From assembly GCF_021440195.1 (NCBI RefSeq), contig NZ_JAJTSZ010000002.1, forward strand, positions 1,178,001-1,242,000: DNA of 64,000 nt, in the 5' to 3' direction. This DNA is from Dyadobacter sp. CY356. Its GTDB lineage: Bacteria; Bacteroidota; Bacteroidia; Cytophagales; Spirosomataceae. Of the stretch, positions 17,897 to 26,756 are shown piece after piece. Below the pieces are notes generated by a model. It searched no databases and was not told where the DNA came from. It saw only the letters and a list, made by a program, of their open reading frames with translations. Made by a program: the position numbers and the translations under genes. The number at the start of each line of letters is the position of its first letter. The first letter of the stretch is position 1.

Positions 17897-18808
17897 ATGA
17901 CTGCACCATTCCATATAACAACAATCGCTGAATACCACAGGCTGATGGAGCTTCCTAAGCCTTTGCATCCTTTGATCAGCGTAATAAAATTTGCGGATAT
18001 CAAACGGCGTCCTGGTAAATGTCCGGCAAGTATTGTGCATAATTTCTACTCTGTTGCGCTAAAAAGGGACGTTACCACAAAAATGAGGTATGGCCAGCAA
18101 AAACTTGACTTTGATGAAGGGGTTATGCACTTTATGGCACCAAAACAGGTATTATCAGTAGAAATAACGAGCGAAGAGGAACTGAAACATTCCGGTTGGC
18201 TTTTACTGATTCACCCCGATTTTTTATGGAATACTTCACTTTCAAAAAAAATAAAACTTTATCAATATTTCTCATACCAGGTCAATGAAGCCTTACACCT
18301 CTCCGAGAAGGAAGAGACCCTGGTAATTGAAATCATTCAAAAGATAGAACAAGAATATCACAGTAATATTGACAATTTTAGCCAGAATGTTATTGTCGCC
18401 CAAATAGAGTTACTATTGACATATTCCGAACGTTTTTATCAACGACAATTTATCACGAGGAAAAAAGCACATCACTCTACATTACAACAACTGGAAGATT
18501 TGCTAACAGATTATTTTGCGGAACAATTAAATTTTAAGGGCCTTCCGACCGTTGAATTTGTTGCTGAAAAGTTGAACATCTCTGCAAATTATCTTAGCAG
18601 ATTATTGCAATCTCTAACAGGACAAAGTACCAAACAGTTTATACAAGACAGAGTAATTGAGCTGGCCAAAGAAAAATTAGCTGGTTCAGACCTTACTGTA
18701 AATGAAATCGCTTATAGTTTGGGATTTGAACATCCGCAATCTTTTAGTAAACTATTCAGGCTCAAAACTAATTTGTCGCCCGTAGCGTTCAGGCATTCAT
18801 TTAAATGA
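17897..18808 (+). CDS. AraC family transcriptional regulator, paralogue of 10642-11553
   Basis: A 303-residue AraC regulator of the same length and architecture as the protein at 10642-11553. Conserved blocks include LPKPLHPLISVIKF, YGQQKLDFDEGVM, LLIHPDFLW, NIDNFSQN and RQFITRKK. The DNA-binding end is VNEIAYSLGFEHPQSFSKLFR. It follows an NmrA-like reductase on the same strand and probably regulates it. The paralogy suggests a duplicated regulator that has paired with two different reductase families. Confidence 0.88.
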   Translation: MTAPFHITTIAEYHRLMELPKPLHPLISVIKFADIKRRPGKCPASIVHNFYSVALKRDVTTKMRYGQQKLDFDEGVMHFMAPKQVLSVEITSEEELKHSGWLLLIHPDFLWNTSLSKKIKLYQYFSYQVNEALHLSEKEETLVIEIIQKIEQEYHSNIDNFSQNVIVAQIELLLTYSERFYQRQFITRKKAHHSTLQQLEDLLTDYFAEQLNFKGLPTVEFVAEKLNISANYLSRLLQSLTGQSTKQFIQDRVIELAKEKLAGSDLTVNEIAYSLGFEHPQSFSKLFRLKTNLSPVAFRHSFK

Positions 18809-18839
18809 TATACCGTATTAGGTGCACGACGATGATTGC

Positions 18840-19946
18840 CTAAATTTGCCCGATATTTGATACTGAAATGGAAAATATCTCCATTTTTTTGCTTCGGCCT
18901 TTCAGCAGGTTCTCTCCAACTGATTTTACATCAAATGCGGCCGGAAGGCGAAGGATTTTAGCAAGGTCCTCCGATACCAGCAGATCGGTTTCGAAATGAT
19001 TGCAAAGTCCCTGAATCCTGGCAGAAGTGTTAAGCACGTCGCCTGTAAAAATGATTTCCTTTTTCAGCGATCCGATTTCCCCGGCAGTCACCATACCAAA
19101 ATGCAGCCCGGCTTTGAACTCAGGTAAGATGCCGAAGTTACTGTTGTATTTTTCCTCCTGTTTATTAAGTGCTCGTTTCATAGCGAAGAAGCATTCAATA
19201 CAATTATTGTTTCTTATCCCGTCTTTCAGTTTCCAGCTCACGATCATCTCATCACCGGCGTATTGATAGATTGTGCCCGCATAATCAATAACAGCAACTG
19301 ACAGGTCGAAGAAATATTCTTTTAACATTTCAAAGTATTTGACATGGCCAAGATTTTCCGCGATTGTAGTCGAGGACTTCATATCCAGGAACATAAATAT
19401 TCGCTCCTCCTCCACCGGATGATGGTATTTTCCCAGGAAAAAATTATTCAACGTGCCTGGTCCGATACTCTGGCTAAATTCAGCATAAAATTGCGTAATC
19501 AGAATGAGCGCAGCAATGTATAGCATAAGACCGACCGCAGCGTAGTCAGTAAAAAATGCCCGGACTGGTGATACCAGGTTTTTAAAAGTGTGCTCACTAT
19601 GCATATTCAGTCCGTTCATCAACAACGTGACACCCAGAAAAATGATCGTAATGATCAGGTAAAGAAATGATTTAAACACGATCTTTCTGGCGAAGCTCTT
19701 TTTTATAAACCACTTACTGAAATAACCGATTTCAAGAATGCCGGTAATCAGGCCCATCATCAGGCCCATAGCCGGAATTGCAAAAAGGTTTGCTGCAAAG
19801 TTGTACTGATTGCCAGTAGATGGATAATGGTCCATATCTCCAAGAATCCCTTTTTCCAGCATGCAATAAATCAGGCTAAAAAGAAACCACAATACTCCAA
19901 AAGGAATGACACGGGCAACATCTCTTTTGGTTTTCGGTGACAGCAT
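18840..19946 (-). CDS. Membrane-bound class III nucleotidyl cyclase
   Basis: A 368-residue protein with four N-terminal membrane helices (about 14-32, 54-75, 90-111, 136-154) and a cytoplasmic class III cyclase domain (about 178-355). Metal-binding aspartates are Asp188 (FLDMKSST) and Asp232 (YAGDEM). The transition-state Asn306 and Arg310 are present (VLNTSAR). By alignment the two positions that select the base are Gln228 and Ile299 rather than the Lys/Asp of standard adenylate cyclases, so ATP specificity is not certain. It would make a cyclic nucleotide second messenger in response to a membrane signal. Convergent with the AraC gene before it. Confidence 0.82.
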   Translation of the reverse strand: MLSPKTKRDVARVIPFGVLWFLFSLIYCMLEKGILGDMDHYPSTGNQYNFAANLFAIPAMGLMMGLITGILEIGYFSKWFIKKSFARKIVFKSFLYLIITIIFLGVTLLMNGLNMHSEHTFKNLVSPVRAFFTDYAAVGLMLYIAALILITQFYAEFSQSIGPGTLNNFFLGKYHHPVEEERIFMFLDMKSSTTIAENLGHVKYFEMLKEYFFDLSVAVIDYAGTIYQYAGDEMIVSWKLKDGIRNNNCIECFFAMKRALNKQEEKYNSNFGILPEFKAGLHFGMVTAGEIGSLKKEIIFTGDVLNTSARIQGLCNHFETDLLVSEDLAKILRLPAAFDVKSVGENLLKGRSKKMEIFSISVSNIGQI

Positions 19947-20311
19947 AAGTTGATGTATTGTGAACTGGTTTTCAAAATAACCTTAAATTTTTAAAACAAA
20001 CCTAGACAATACCTGTGAAGATGTAAATTATTACTATGTCTTGATTTTTGTCAAGTGGATTATCAGGCATTATATGGATTATTGCATCGCAAAGCACTCA
20101 TCAATTTTCTCGCTATGCTTACTGAACACTTCGGAATATCTTTTCCCGCTAAAAGGCGGCAAAAAAAGTTTCTTTAGGGTACACCAATTAAAAGATATTT
20201 TACATACCAAAAGCGACATTGGCTGGGAACTTTGAACAGACAAAAGCACGACAGAAAATGCCCAAATATTTGTCTGATAATTAGAACAATATGATTTAAA
20301 CATAATAAATA
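19947..20311. other. Intergenic region without supported gene
   Basis: Contains the promoters of neighbouring genes. Open frames of 64 and 80 codons overlap on opposite strands here. The minus-strand one ends in a protein-like stretch (FSGKRYSEVFSKHSEK), but there is no recognisable domain, start or context, so I do not call a gene. Confidence 0.4.
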
Positions 20312-21004
20312 ATGAAAACATTAGGACTAATTGGCGGGCTAAGCTGGTATGCTACATCCGTTTATTATAAGACGCTTAATCAGCTTACAAATCAGCGACT
20401 TGGCAACGCTCACTCTTCTAAACTACTTCTCTATTCTGTGGATTTTGAAGAATTCAGTGTACTCCAAAACGTAGGCGACTGGGTTGCAGTTGAAAAGATG
20501 TTATCAGATATTGCGATACAGCTTGAAAATGCAGGAGCTGACTGTATCGTGATGTGTGCCAACACGATTCACCTTGTTGCTGATCCCATTCAGCAAAAAA
20601 TAACAATTCCGTTGCTGCATAGTGCAGACGAAACAGCTAAGGAAATTGTTGGCAAAAAAATTAATAAGGTGGCGCTTCTTGGAACAAAATTTACAATGGA
20701 ACATCCTTTCTTTAAAGATCGTCTCTCACAGTTGGGCATCGACACAATTATTCCTGACGAAGCTGATAAAGATTTTATTCATGCTTCTATTTTTAACGAA
20801 TTAACAAAAGGACTTTTTCTGGACGTCACAAAAAATAAATACATCGAAATTATTGACAAATTAAAAAGCCGCGGAGCAGAGGGAGTAGTATTCGGCAGCG
20901 CTGAATTTGCAATATTGCTTAATCAAACTGATTGCAGTATTCCAATTTTTGACACGATCGCAATTCATTCCAAGGCAGCGGTTGACTTTGCATTATCCAA
21001 ATGA
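20312..21004 (+). CDS. Aspartate/glutamate racemase family protein with one catalytic Cys replaced
   Basis: A 230-residue member of the two-domain Asp/Glu racemase family, which normally swaps the alpha-proton between two cysteines without a cofactor. The N-terminal [11 protein letters not shown] and the first Cys (MCANT, Cys82) are intact. The second motif, usually GCTE, reads GSAE (195-198), so Ser196 takes the place of the second Cys. In E. coli YgeA, as I recall, the pair is Thr83/Cys197, so single-Cys members can be active. This one is the mirror case. It might be a racemase with one-sided specificity, an isomerase or an inactive relative. Monocistronic by appearance, with the convergent tRNA gene downstream. 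Confidence 0.85.
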   Translation: MKTLGLIGGLSWYATSVYYKTLNQLTNQRLGNAHSSKLLLYSVDFEEFSVLQNVGDWVAVEKMLSDIAIQLENAGADCIVMCANTIHLVADPIQQKITIPLLHSADETAKEIVGKKINKVALLGTKFTMEHPFFKDRLSQLGIDTIIPDEADKDFIHASIFNELTKGLFLDVTKNKYIEIIDKLKSRGAEGVVFGSAEFAILLNQTDCSIPIFDTIAIHSKAAVDFALSK

Positions 21005-21154
21005 CGATAAGTCAGCACAATCCACTTTTCAATTGAATAAATGTGGGCTTGCAGCACGATTCTGGTGAGTCAATATTTTCGAAGTACGTGACTCTCGATT
21101 TGCTCACCAACATATTGCGAATTATATTATATTTTGACGCATTTTCAAAAAACA

Positions 21155-21187
21155 AAAACCCTGTAAATCATTGATTTGCAGGGTTTT
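21155..21187 (-). terminator. Terminator downstream of tRNA-Arg
   Basis: Inverted repeat AAAACCCTG..CAGGGTTTT extended by AAATCA/TGATTT, arms about 21155-21170 and 21172-21187. On the minus strand it is followed by a long T-rich run. It lies 25 bp after the tRNA 3' end and may also stop plus-strand transcripts from the racemase gene. Confidence 0.75.
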
Positions 21188-21211
21188 GATTGTTTTTGTT
21201 ATGTCATTCAG

Positions 21212-21283
21212 TGCACCCAACGAGATTCGAACTCATATCGTCGGTACCGGAAACCGAAATTCTATCCATTGAACTATGGGTGC
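21212..21283 (-). tRNA. tRNA-Arg (anticodon CCG)
   Basis: Minus strand, 72 nt. The acceptor stem GCACCCA/TGGGTGC pairs fully. The D arm is GTTC..GAAT (third pair T-A, last pair imperfect), the anticodon stem TCGGT/ACCGA carries loop TTCCGGT giving anticodon CCG (reads CGG), and the T arm ATGAG-TTCGAAT-CTCGT is canonical. The discriminator is A and the CCA end is not encoded. Confidence 0.95.
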
Positions 21284-21392
21284 TCTTTGGCTTAAAGCCT
21301 GTAACGGGGTGCAAATATAGCCCGTAATTTGATTTCTTGTCAATTACTGACAGAATATTATTGGAAATAAAAATGAGAGGCTCTTGCTAAGC

Positions 21393-22064
21393 TTACAATC
21401 TTTTCATTAAATCCCAGTCTCCCACATCTTTCAAGTACATGAAATCCAGCAGGATACCGTTGGTATTTGTAATCAATTTATGCCCTTCCGCAAAGGGGAC
21501 AACGTGCGTTGTGATATGCTCGTGATCAGAAACCAGTCCCTGTGTTTTGTTATGATGCTGAGCAATTTCTTCGGCCGACAATTCTATTTCACTATAAAAA
21601 AGATACATCGCCTCGTCGCTGGTACCGGTTGAGGGAAAGAATGGTTCTTTATTCAATTCAACCAATTCCTCTTTTTTAATCGGAATTCCTGTTTCTTCAA
21701 AAACTTCTCTGGCCGCTACGGAAGCTGCATCACGCTCACTATCCAGCATTCCAGCCGGATGCTCATAAGTCAAAGACCCGTCACAAATTCTACGTTGACG
21801 AACCAATAACAAGTATTTTTCTCTGGTTTCAATTTCAACAAAACAAATCAGCACACACACCACTTCTCCTTTCAGAAAACAGATTGGTGGAATTTTATCT
21901 CCCTCTGGCGTCGTTGCGTCTGTGTATAGAAGAGAGAAGAGCACTTCTCCTTTGCCATTTCTGCGAGAATATAATTCGTCTACTCTGTGCACGTCCAGAC
22001 CGCTTGTTTCAAGCCTTCCTTTCCACAGATTATATTTGTGAGAATCAACAAGTTTTTCGTCCAT
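21393..22064 (-). CDS. Nudix hydrolase
   Basis: A 223-residue Nudix protein, probably hydrolysing a nucleoside diphosphate linked to a sugar or similar group. The Nudix box starts PAGMLDSER and ends AAREVFEETGI, with the metal-binding REVFEE core intact. The first Glu of the consensus (G-x5-E) is Arg here, with Glu one position earlier. The N-terminal part (RVDELYSRRNGKGEVLF) and YLLLVRQRRICDGSLTYEHPAG resemble ADP-sugar/UDP-sugar pyrophosphatases. It lies 29 bp downstream of a barrel-protein gene on the same strand. Confidence 0.85.
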   Translation of the reverse strand: MDEKLVDSHKYNLWKGRLETSGLDVHRVDELYSRRNGKGEVLFSLLYTDATTPEGDKIPPICFLKGEVVCVLICFVEIETREKYLLLVRQRRICDGSLTYEHPAGMLDSERDAASVAAREVFEETGIPIKKEELVELNKEPFFPSTGTSDEAMYLFYSEIELSAEEIAQHHNKTQGLVSDHEHITTHVVPFAEGHKLITNTNGILLDFMYLKDVGDWDLMKRL

Positions 22065-22093
22065 ATTACTTTTCCGCTGTCAACTGCTGATTA

Positions 22094-22777
22094 CTAATTA
22101 TATAATGGGAAGCAGACCGAAATGTATGGCATGTCGTATGTAGTTGAAAAACGGTTTTGATTGTTGTCCAGCTTGACATCCGTTTTATAAGTAGTCCGAC
22201 CATGAACATAACCTGCTTTTACGCCAACTCTATTGGTGATCCAGTAACGAACGAAAATTTCGGACTGTCCACTGTTTTTATCCATTCCCAAGGGTAATAC
22301 ATTGAAGAAATTAGGAGAACTTGGAATTAGTGCGTTGTAATAATCCGATCCTTCTCCTTGTGGGAAAGTCGGCTTAGTATAAAGTCCTTTGCGTTTCACG
22401 CCTATGGCTATTCCAATGATATCCGTATTGGCACCTATATCAAACTGACCAAATTTAAGTGTTATTCCTGCAAGGATACTCAAACTGTTCATAGTCAATT
22501 TTCCAAATTTCAATGAATCCCCGCCAGAAAAACTTGTTTTCGGGGTAAGCGTTTTCTCCCCGGTATAATAACCGGCTGTACGAGCGCCCCAGGTCAGGTT
22601 AAACCATGGAAAACCATTGACACTTAATTCCTGATGATATCCAATGGATGGAGCCCAGGCCTTATCATAATAACCCGTTCCCAGATCCACTCCAGATGTG
22701 ACACGGGAGGGATATTGTGCGTGACTTGCAACTGTACTTAGTAAAAATAATACTACCGCTAACCGAATGATTTTCAT
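22094..22777 (-). CDS. Predicted outer-membrane beta-barrel protein
   Basis: A 227-residue exported protein with a signal peptide (MKIIRLAVVLFLLSTVASHAQ, cleavage after HAQ). The mature part alternates polar and hydrophobic residues with many Gly, Tyr and Asn (LGTGYYDKAWAPSIGYH, GVKAGYVHGRTTYKTDVKL), as expected for a small porin-like barrel ending in a hydrophobic strand (YISVCFPLYN). No family is recognised. It may be transcribed with the Nudix gene downstream (29-bp gap). Confidence 0.6.
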   Translation of the reverse strand: MKIIRLAVVLFLLSTVASHAQYPSRVTSGVDLGTGYYDKAWAPSIGYHQELSVNGFPWFNLTWGARTAGYYTGEKTLTPKTSFSGGDSLKFGKLTMNSLSILAGITLKFGQFDIGANTDIIGIAIGVKRKGLYTKPTFPQGEGSDYYNALIPSSPNFFNVLPLGMDKNSGQSEIFVRYWITNRVGVKAGYVHGRTTYKTDVKLDNNQNRFSTTYDMPYISVCFPLYN

Positions 22778-22862
22778 TTTTAAAAATTATTATGCTGACG
22801 TAAAGGTAAATAAATGTTCAAAAAAACAAATTTGGAATTTGCTCTACCTTATTTGCCGGTCA

Positions 22863-23096
22863 TTAAACCCCTCTTTTTTCACGCAAAATGTGAACCTGTT
22901 CCAGACCTGATTCAGTGAGGCTGGCGGTAATGTTATATCCCTCATCTTCCATTTTAGTAACGGTTACCAATCCATGCTTTCTGAGCAATTCGGTCGCCTC
23001 CTGAAAAAGATCCTGTGTTTCTGTCGGGAATTCAATAAAGTTTCTGTCTGTTGCAGTTAGAAATAGCAAAAGCGCATTTTCGATTTCCTTATCCAT
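22863..23096 (-). CDS. Small conserved-looking protein of unknown function
   Basis: A 77-residue cytosolic protein. FPTETQDLFQEATELLRKHGLVTV resembles a helical and winged-helix-like fold, and ITASLTESGLEQVHILREKRGV ends it. The composition is normal for a real gene, an ATG start lies at 23096, and it fits between genes on the same strand. It could be a small DNA-binding-like domain, but no function can be given. Confidence 0.6.
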   Translation of the reverse strand: MDKEIENALLLFLTATDRNFIEFPTETQDLFQEATELLRKHGLVTVTKMEDEGYNITASLTESGLEQVHILREKRGV

Positions 23097-23199
23097 GGTA
23101 TTTTTTAATAATTGATTTCCAATGATCAGCTCTGTACCGGATTTTTCCGTTCAGAAATGGCAATTTTTATGCCCAAATCGCTTTTTCCAAATATAACTT

Positions 23200-23231
23200 A
23201 AAAAAATAAGGCAGAGATGTCTCCGCCTTAT
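23200..23231 (-). terminator. Terminator downstream of glgB
   Basis: Hairpin ATAAGGCAGAGA / TCTCCGCCTTAT (23206-23231) with one mismatch, followed on the minus strand by a run of seven T (complement of A 23200-23206). It lies 34 bp after the glgB stop codon. Confidence 0.75.
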
Positions 23232-23264
23232 ACTTCTTACTTATTTTCAAAAAACTATTCCAAA

Positions 23265-25271
23265 TCATCTCCCTTTTGGGGTTTTCTTCAAAATTACAGC
23301 ACCCAACGGCGGCAAATTAAGGTGAATTGAATTTTCCTTACCATGCCATAAGCTATTTTCTGAATTCACCGGTTGCGTGTTCAACTGACCGCTACCATAA
23401 TATAAAACGTCATCAGAATTGAAAATTTCTTCCCATGTTCCGGCAGAGAGTACACCAACTTTATAGTTAGGTCTTGGTACTGCCGTAAGGTTCAGAACAA
23501 CTACAACGTTTTGATCAGGATCCGAAGCTTTACGGGCATAAATCAGTACCGAGTTTTCACGGTCCTGCGTATCAATCCACTCAAAACCTTCGCTTGAAAA
23601 TGAATATTCTGATAATGCAATTTCTGATTTATAGATTCTGTTAAGTGCCTTCATACACTCTTTCATTCCCTTATGCGGAGCGAAGTCTAGAAGATGCCAG
23701 TCAAGACTTTGTTCAAAATTCCATTCGGACGTCTGACCAAATTCACAACCCATAAAGATGAGCTTCGTTCCCGGATGCGTAAACATATAGGCGAACATTA
23801 ATCTCAAATTTGCAAATTTCTGCCATTCGTCACCTGGCATTTTATTAACCAGCGACTTTTTACCATATACCACCTCGTCGTGCGAGAAAGGAAGCATAAA
23901 GTTTTCTGTAAAAGCATAAACAAGACTGAATGAAAGCTGGTCCTGGTGCCATTTACGGAAAGCCGGATCTTTTTCGAAATACTTCAGAGTATCGTTCATC
24001 CAGCCCATCATCCATTTCATACCAAAGCCAAGTCCACCTACAAAAACCGGACGGGAAACGCCTGGAAACGCTGTTGACTCCTCAGCAATGCTTTGAATAT
24101 CAGGAAACTCGGTATAAGCTGCAATGTTCATTTCTCTCAGCAAGGCAATCGCTTCAAGATTTTCCCTTCCGCCAAATTCATTCGGAATCCATTCATTATG
24201 TTTTCTTGAATAATCAAGATAAAGCATAGAAGCCACCGCATCCACACGAAGTCCATCCGTATGATACCGGTCCATCCAGAAAATGGAATTACTGATCAAA
24301 AATGATTTTACTTCATTCCGGCCATAATTGAAAATGTAGCTTTTCCAGTCGGGATGATATCCTTTTCTTGGATCTTCATGTTCATAAAGCGATGTACCAT
24401 CAAAACGGAAAAGTCCGTGAGCATCGCCGGGAAAGTGTGAAGGAACCCAGTCGATATAAACCCCGATCCCTTCCTGATGCAGGCGATCTATCAGATACAT
24501 TAATTCCTGCGGAGTTCCCATCCGAGAGGCACAGGAAAAATATCCTGTTATCTGGTATCCCCAGGATGGTGGATAAGGATGCTCCATTATAGGCATTAAT
24601 TCCACATGGGTAAAGCCCATTTCTTTCACATAAGGAACCAGTGTTTCTGCAATTTCCTTATAGGTCAAATATCGTTCAGGATCGGAAGGATCGCGCTGCC
24701 ATGAACCCAGGTGTACTTCATACACCGAAATCGGGGCATTTAGTTTATTCTTTTCTTTCCGGATTTTCATCCATTCGGCATCACCCCATTCATACCAGGT
24801 ATCCCAGACAATAGAGGCTGTTCTGGGTGCTACTTCACACCAGAGAGCGAAAGGATCCGACTTTTCCAAATGTTCGCCATCGCTGGTTACAATCAGATAT
24901 TTATAGACTTCACCTACCCCAATATTTGGAATCCAGCCTTCCCATATCCCAGAACTATCCCAACGCGCTGAAAGTCCGTGTTCACCTCTGTTCCAGCCAT
25001 TAAAATTACCTATGACAGAAATATGAGATGCATTGGGGGCCCAAACTGCGAAATAGGTCCCCGTTACACCTTCTACCTCCATTACATGGGAACCCAGTTT
25101 TTCATATAACTTGAAATGTTTTCCCTGCTTGAAAAGATGAATATCAAAGTCGGTAAAACGTGATATTGTTTCCACCGGTTTCAAGTCACGCTTAGGCACC
25201 GCAACCAAGTCCTGTTCCTGCGAAGACGCTTGGGACGAATTCTTTTTGTTTTTAATGGTTGACTTAGTCAT
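23265..25271 (-). CDS. glgB: 1,4-alpha-glucan branching enzyme GlgB
   Basis: A 668-residue glycogen branching enzyme that cuts an alpha-1,4 chain and reattaches it as an alpha-1,6 branch. A short N-terminal extension is followed by the CBM48 domain (about 50-150; GTYFAVWAPNASHISVIGNFN), the GH13 barrel and a C-terminal beta domain. Catalytic residues are the nucleophile Asp344 (GLRVDAVASMLYLD), acid/base Glu397 (IAEEST) and the Asp near 465 (FSHDEVVYGKKS). KWMMGWMNDTL and FMGCEFGQTSEWN are typical of GlgB. The length is normal. It lies near an M19 dipeptidase and a GlgE-like gene on the same strand; no other glycogen gene is in the window. Confidence 0.96.
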   Translation of the reverse strand: MTKSTIKNKKNSSQASSQEQDLVAVPKRDLKPVETISRFTDFDIHLFKQGKHFKLYEKLGSHVMEVEGVTGTYFAVWAPNASHISVIGNFNGWNRGEHGLSARWDSSGIWEGWIPNIGVGEVYKYLIVTSDGEHLEKSDPFALWCEVAPRTASIVWDTWYEWGDAEWMKIRKEKNKLNAPISVYEVHLGSWQRDPSDPERYLTYKEIAETLVPYVKEMGFTHVELMPIMEHPYPPSWGYQITGYFSCASRMGTPQELMYLIDRLHQEGIGVYIDWVPSHFPGDAHGLFRFDGTSLYEHEDPRKGYHPDWKSYIFNYGRNEVKSFLISNSIFWMDRYHTDGLRVDAVASMLYLDYSRKHNEWIPNEFGGRENLEAIALLREMNIAAYTEFPDIQSIAEESTAFPGVSRPVFVGGLGFGMKWMMGWMNDTLKYFEKDPAFRKWHQDQLSFSLVYAFTENFMLPFSHDEVVYGKKSLVNKMPGDEWQKFANLRLMFAYMFTHPGTKLIFMGCEFGQTSEWNFEQSLDWHLLDFAPHKGMKECMKALNRIYKSEIALSEYSFSSEGFEWIDTQDRENSVLIYARKASDPDQNVVVVLNLTAVPRPNYKVGVLSAGTWEEIFNSDDVLYYGSGQLNTQPVNSENSLWHGKENSIHLNLPPLGAVILKKTPKGR

Positions 25272-25433
25272 TGGTTAATATACAATTTACAATAATCGGA
25301 TGAGAGTGTCGGTTTTACTGGTTACTGTTTTGGAACCTGTAATCGCTTCAATTTACAATTTTATTAAACTATTTCTTAAAATGTATCTATTATTTCATTT
25401 CTCATCTAAAAAACCAATGCCAAAGTACTTTCA

Positions 25434-26639
25434 TTATATTGACTTACCTTTCTCAACAGCAGCCAGAACCCGCATAATATTTCCACCCCAAATTTTTTCT
25501 ATGTCTTTTGCAGAATATCCGCGGCGAACAAGCTCTTCGGTAATCACACCGATATCACTTACATCGTCCAGCCCGATCACTTTTCCTCCACCATCCAAAT
25601 CCATACCAATACCAACATGATCCACGCTTGTGAGTTTGATCACGTGTTCAATATGATTAACCGCATCCTGAATTGTTGGCATATCAGATTCATATTTTTT
25701 AGCATTTGCTTTCATTTCTTCAAAAAGCGCTTTTTTATCTTCCGGCGACAAATCTGTCTGACGAAGTTTAAGGCGTATCGCTTTCATCGATAATTCCTGC
25801 TGCATCGAAGGTTTTTTAACAAAGCCGGGCACAAAATTGATCTGGATCACGCCACCGTTTTTTGCCAGCGTCTTGATCATATCATCCGTCATATTTCTCG
25901 GCACATCACACAATGCGCGGCATGAAGAGTGAGAAGCGATTACGGGAACTTTGGTCAGTTTTATCACATCATAGAATGTAGAATCCGAAACGTGGGAGAT
26001 ATCTACCATCATTCCCAAACGGTTCATTTCTTTCACAACCTGCTCACCGAAAGGACTTAAACCATTCCATTCAGGACCATCCGGGTCAGTCGAGGAATCA
26101 GCGATATCGTTGTTGGCAGAGTGAGAAAGCGTGATATAACGCAATCCCAGATCATAATATAATTTCAGGTTTGCAAGATCATTATTAACAGGCCAGCCAT
26201 TTTCCATTCCGATAAAAACGGCTCTCTTACCCTCTTTCTGCAATCTGTAAGCATCTTTTGGCGTCGTTGCAATTCCGGCCATTTCCGGATGCAGCTTTAC
26301 TGCTTCATGAATTTTGTCAAAAATCGCCAGTGCTTTTTTCTTTGCCTCGGCGTTGGCTTCCGGACTGCGTTTTCCTTGTCCCAAATAAACCGCAAAAAAC
26401 ATGCCGTCCATGCCGCCTTTTTTCATCCTTGGAAAATCGATCTGAGAACCGTCTTTTGCATAATCATGCTCCACCGAAACATCAAAACCTTCTTTCATCA
26501 TGTTGATCGGCACATCGGCGTGTGTATCAATCGTCAGTGCTTTTTCATGAATTTTGGCCGCTTTTTCTTTGACAGCATCGGGAGCGGTTTGCGCCTGTGA
26601 CAGTAAAGGGAGAGCAAGTAAGAGTAGTAACTTTTTCAT
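25434..26639 (-). CDS. Secreted membrane dipeptidase (peptidase M19)
   Basis: A 401-residue zinc dipeptidase with a signal peptide (MKKLLLLLALPLLSQAQ). The metal-binding His40 and Asp42 (DTHAD) start the catalytic barrel. GMENGWPV carries the bridging Glu, and VDISHVSD and VIASHSSCRAL provide further zinc ligands. RNMTDDMI and HVGIGMDLDGG complete the family pattern. It removes an amino acid from dipeptides, including some with D residues, in the periplasm. It lies between glgB and the GlgE-like gene with gaps of 117-162 bp, which suggests separate transcription. Confidence 0.93.
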   Translation of the reverse strand: MKKLLLLLALPLLSQAQTAPDAVKEKAAKIHEKALTIDTHADVPINMMKEGFDVSVEHDYAKDGSQIDFPRMKKGGMDGMFFAVYLGQGKRSPEANAEAKKKALAIFDKIHEAVKLHPEMAGIATTPKDAYRLQKEGKRAVFIGMENGWPVNNDLANLKLYYDLGLRYITLSHSANNDIADSSTDPDGPEWNGLSPFGEQVVKEMNRLGMMVDISHVSDSTFYDVIKLTKVPVIASHSSCRALCDVPRNMTDDMIKTLAKNGGVIQINFVPGFVKKPSMQQELSMKAIRLKLRQTDLSPEDKKALFEEMKANAKKYESDMPTIQDAVNHIEHVIKLTSVDHVGIGMDLDGGGKVIGLDDVSDIGVITEELVRRGYSAKDIEKIWGGNIMRVLAAVEKGKSI

Positions 26640-26756
26640 AAATTATAAACCAGTAAGAGTGAAAATTTCGCAGTTTCTTTCTGCGGTTTTCAAATTCACC
26701 CTTTTTTCTATAAAAACCCAATTCTTATTTGCCTATTTCACAGTTAGACCAAAGCA

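Noticed and set aside
20041..20321. Opposing 64- and 80-codon frames before the racemase gene
   Set aside because: They overlap on opposite strands; no domain or start supports either.
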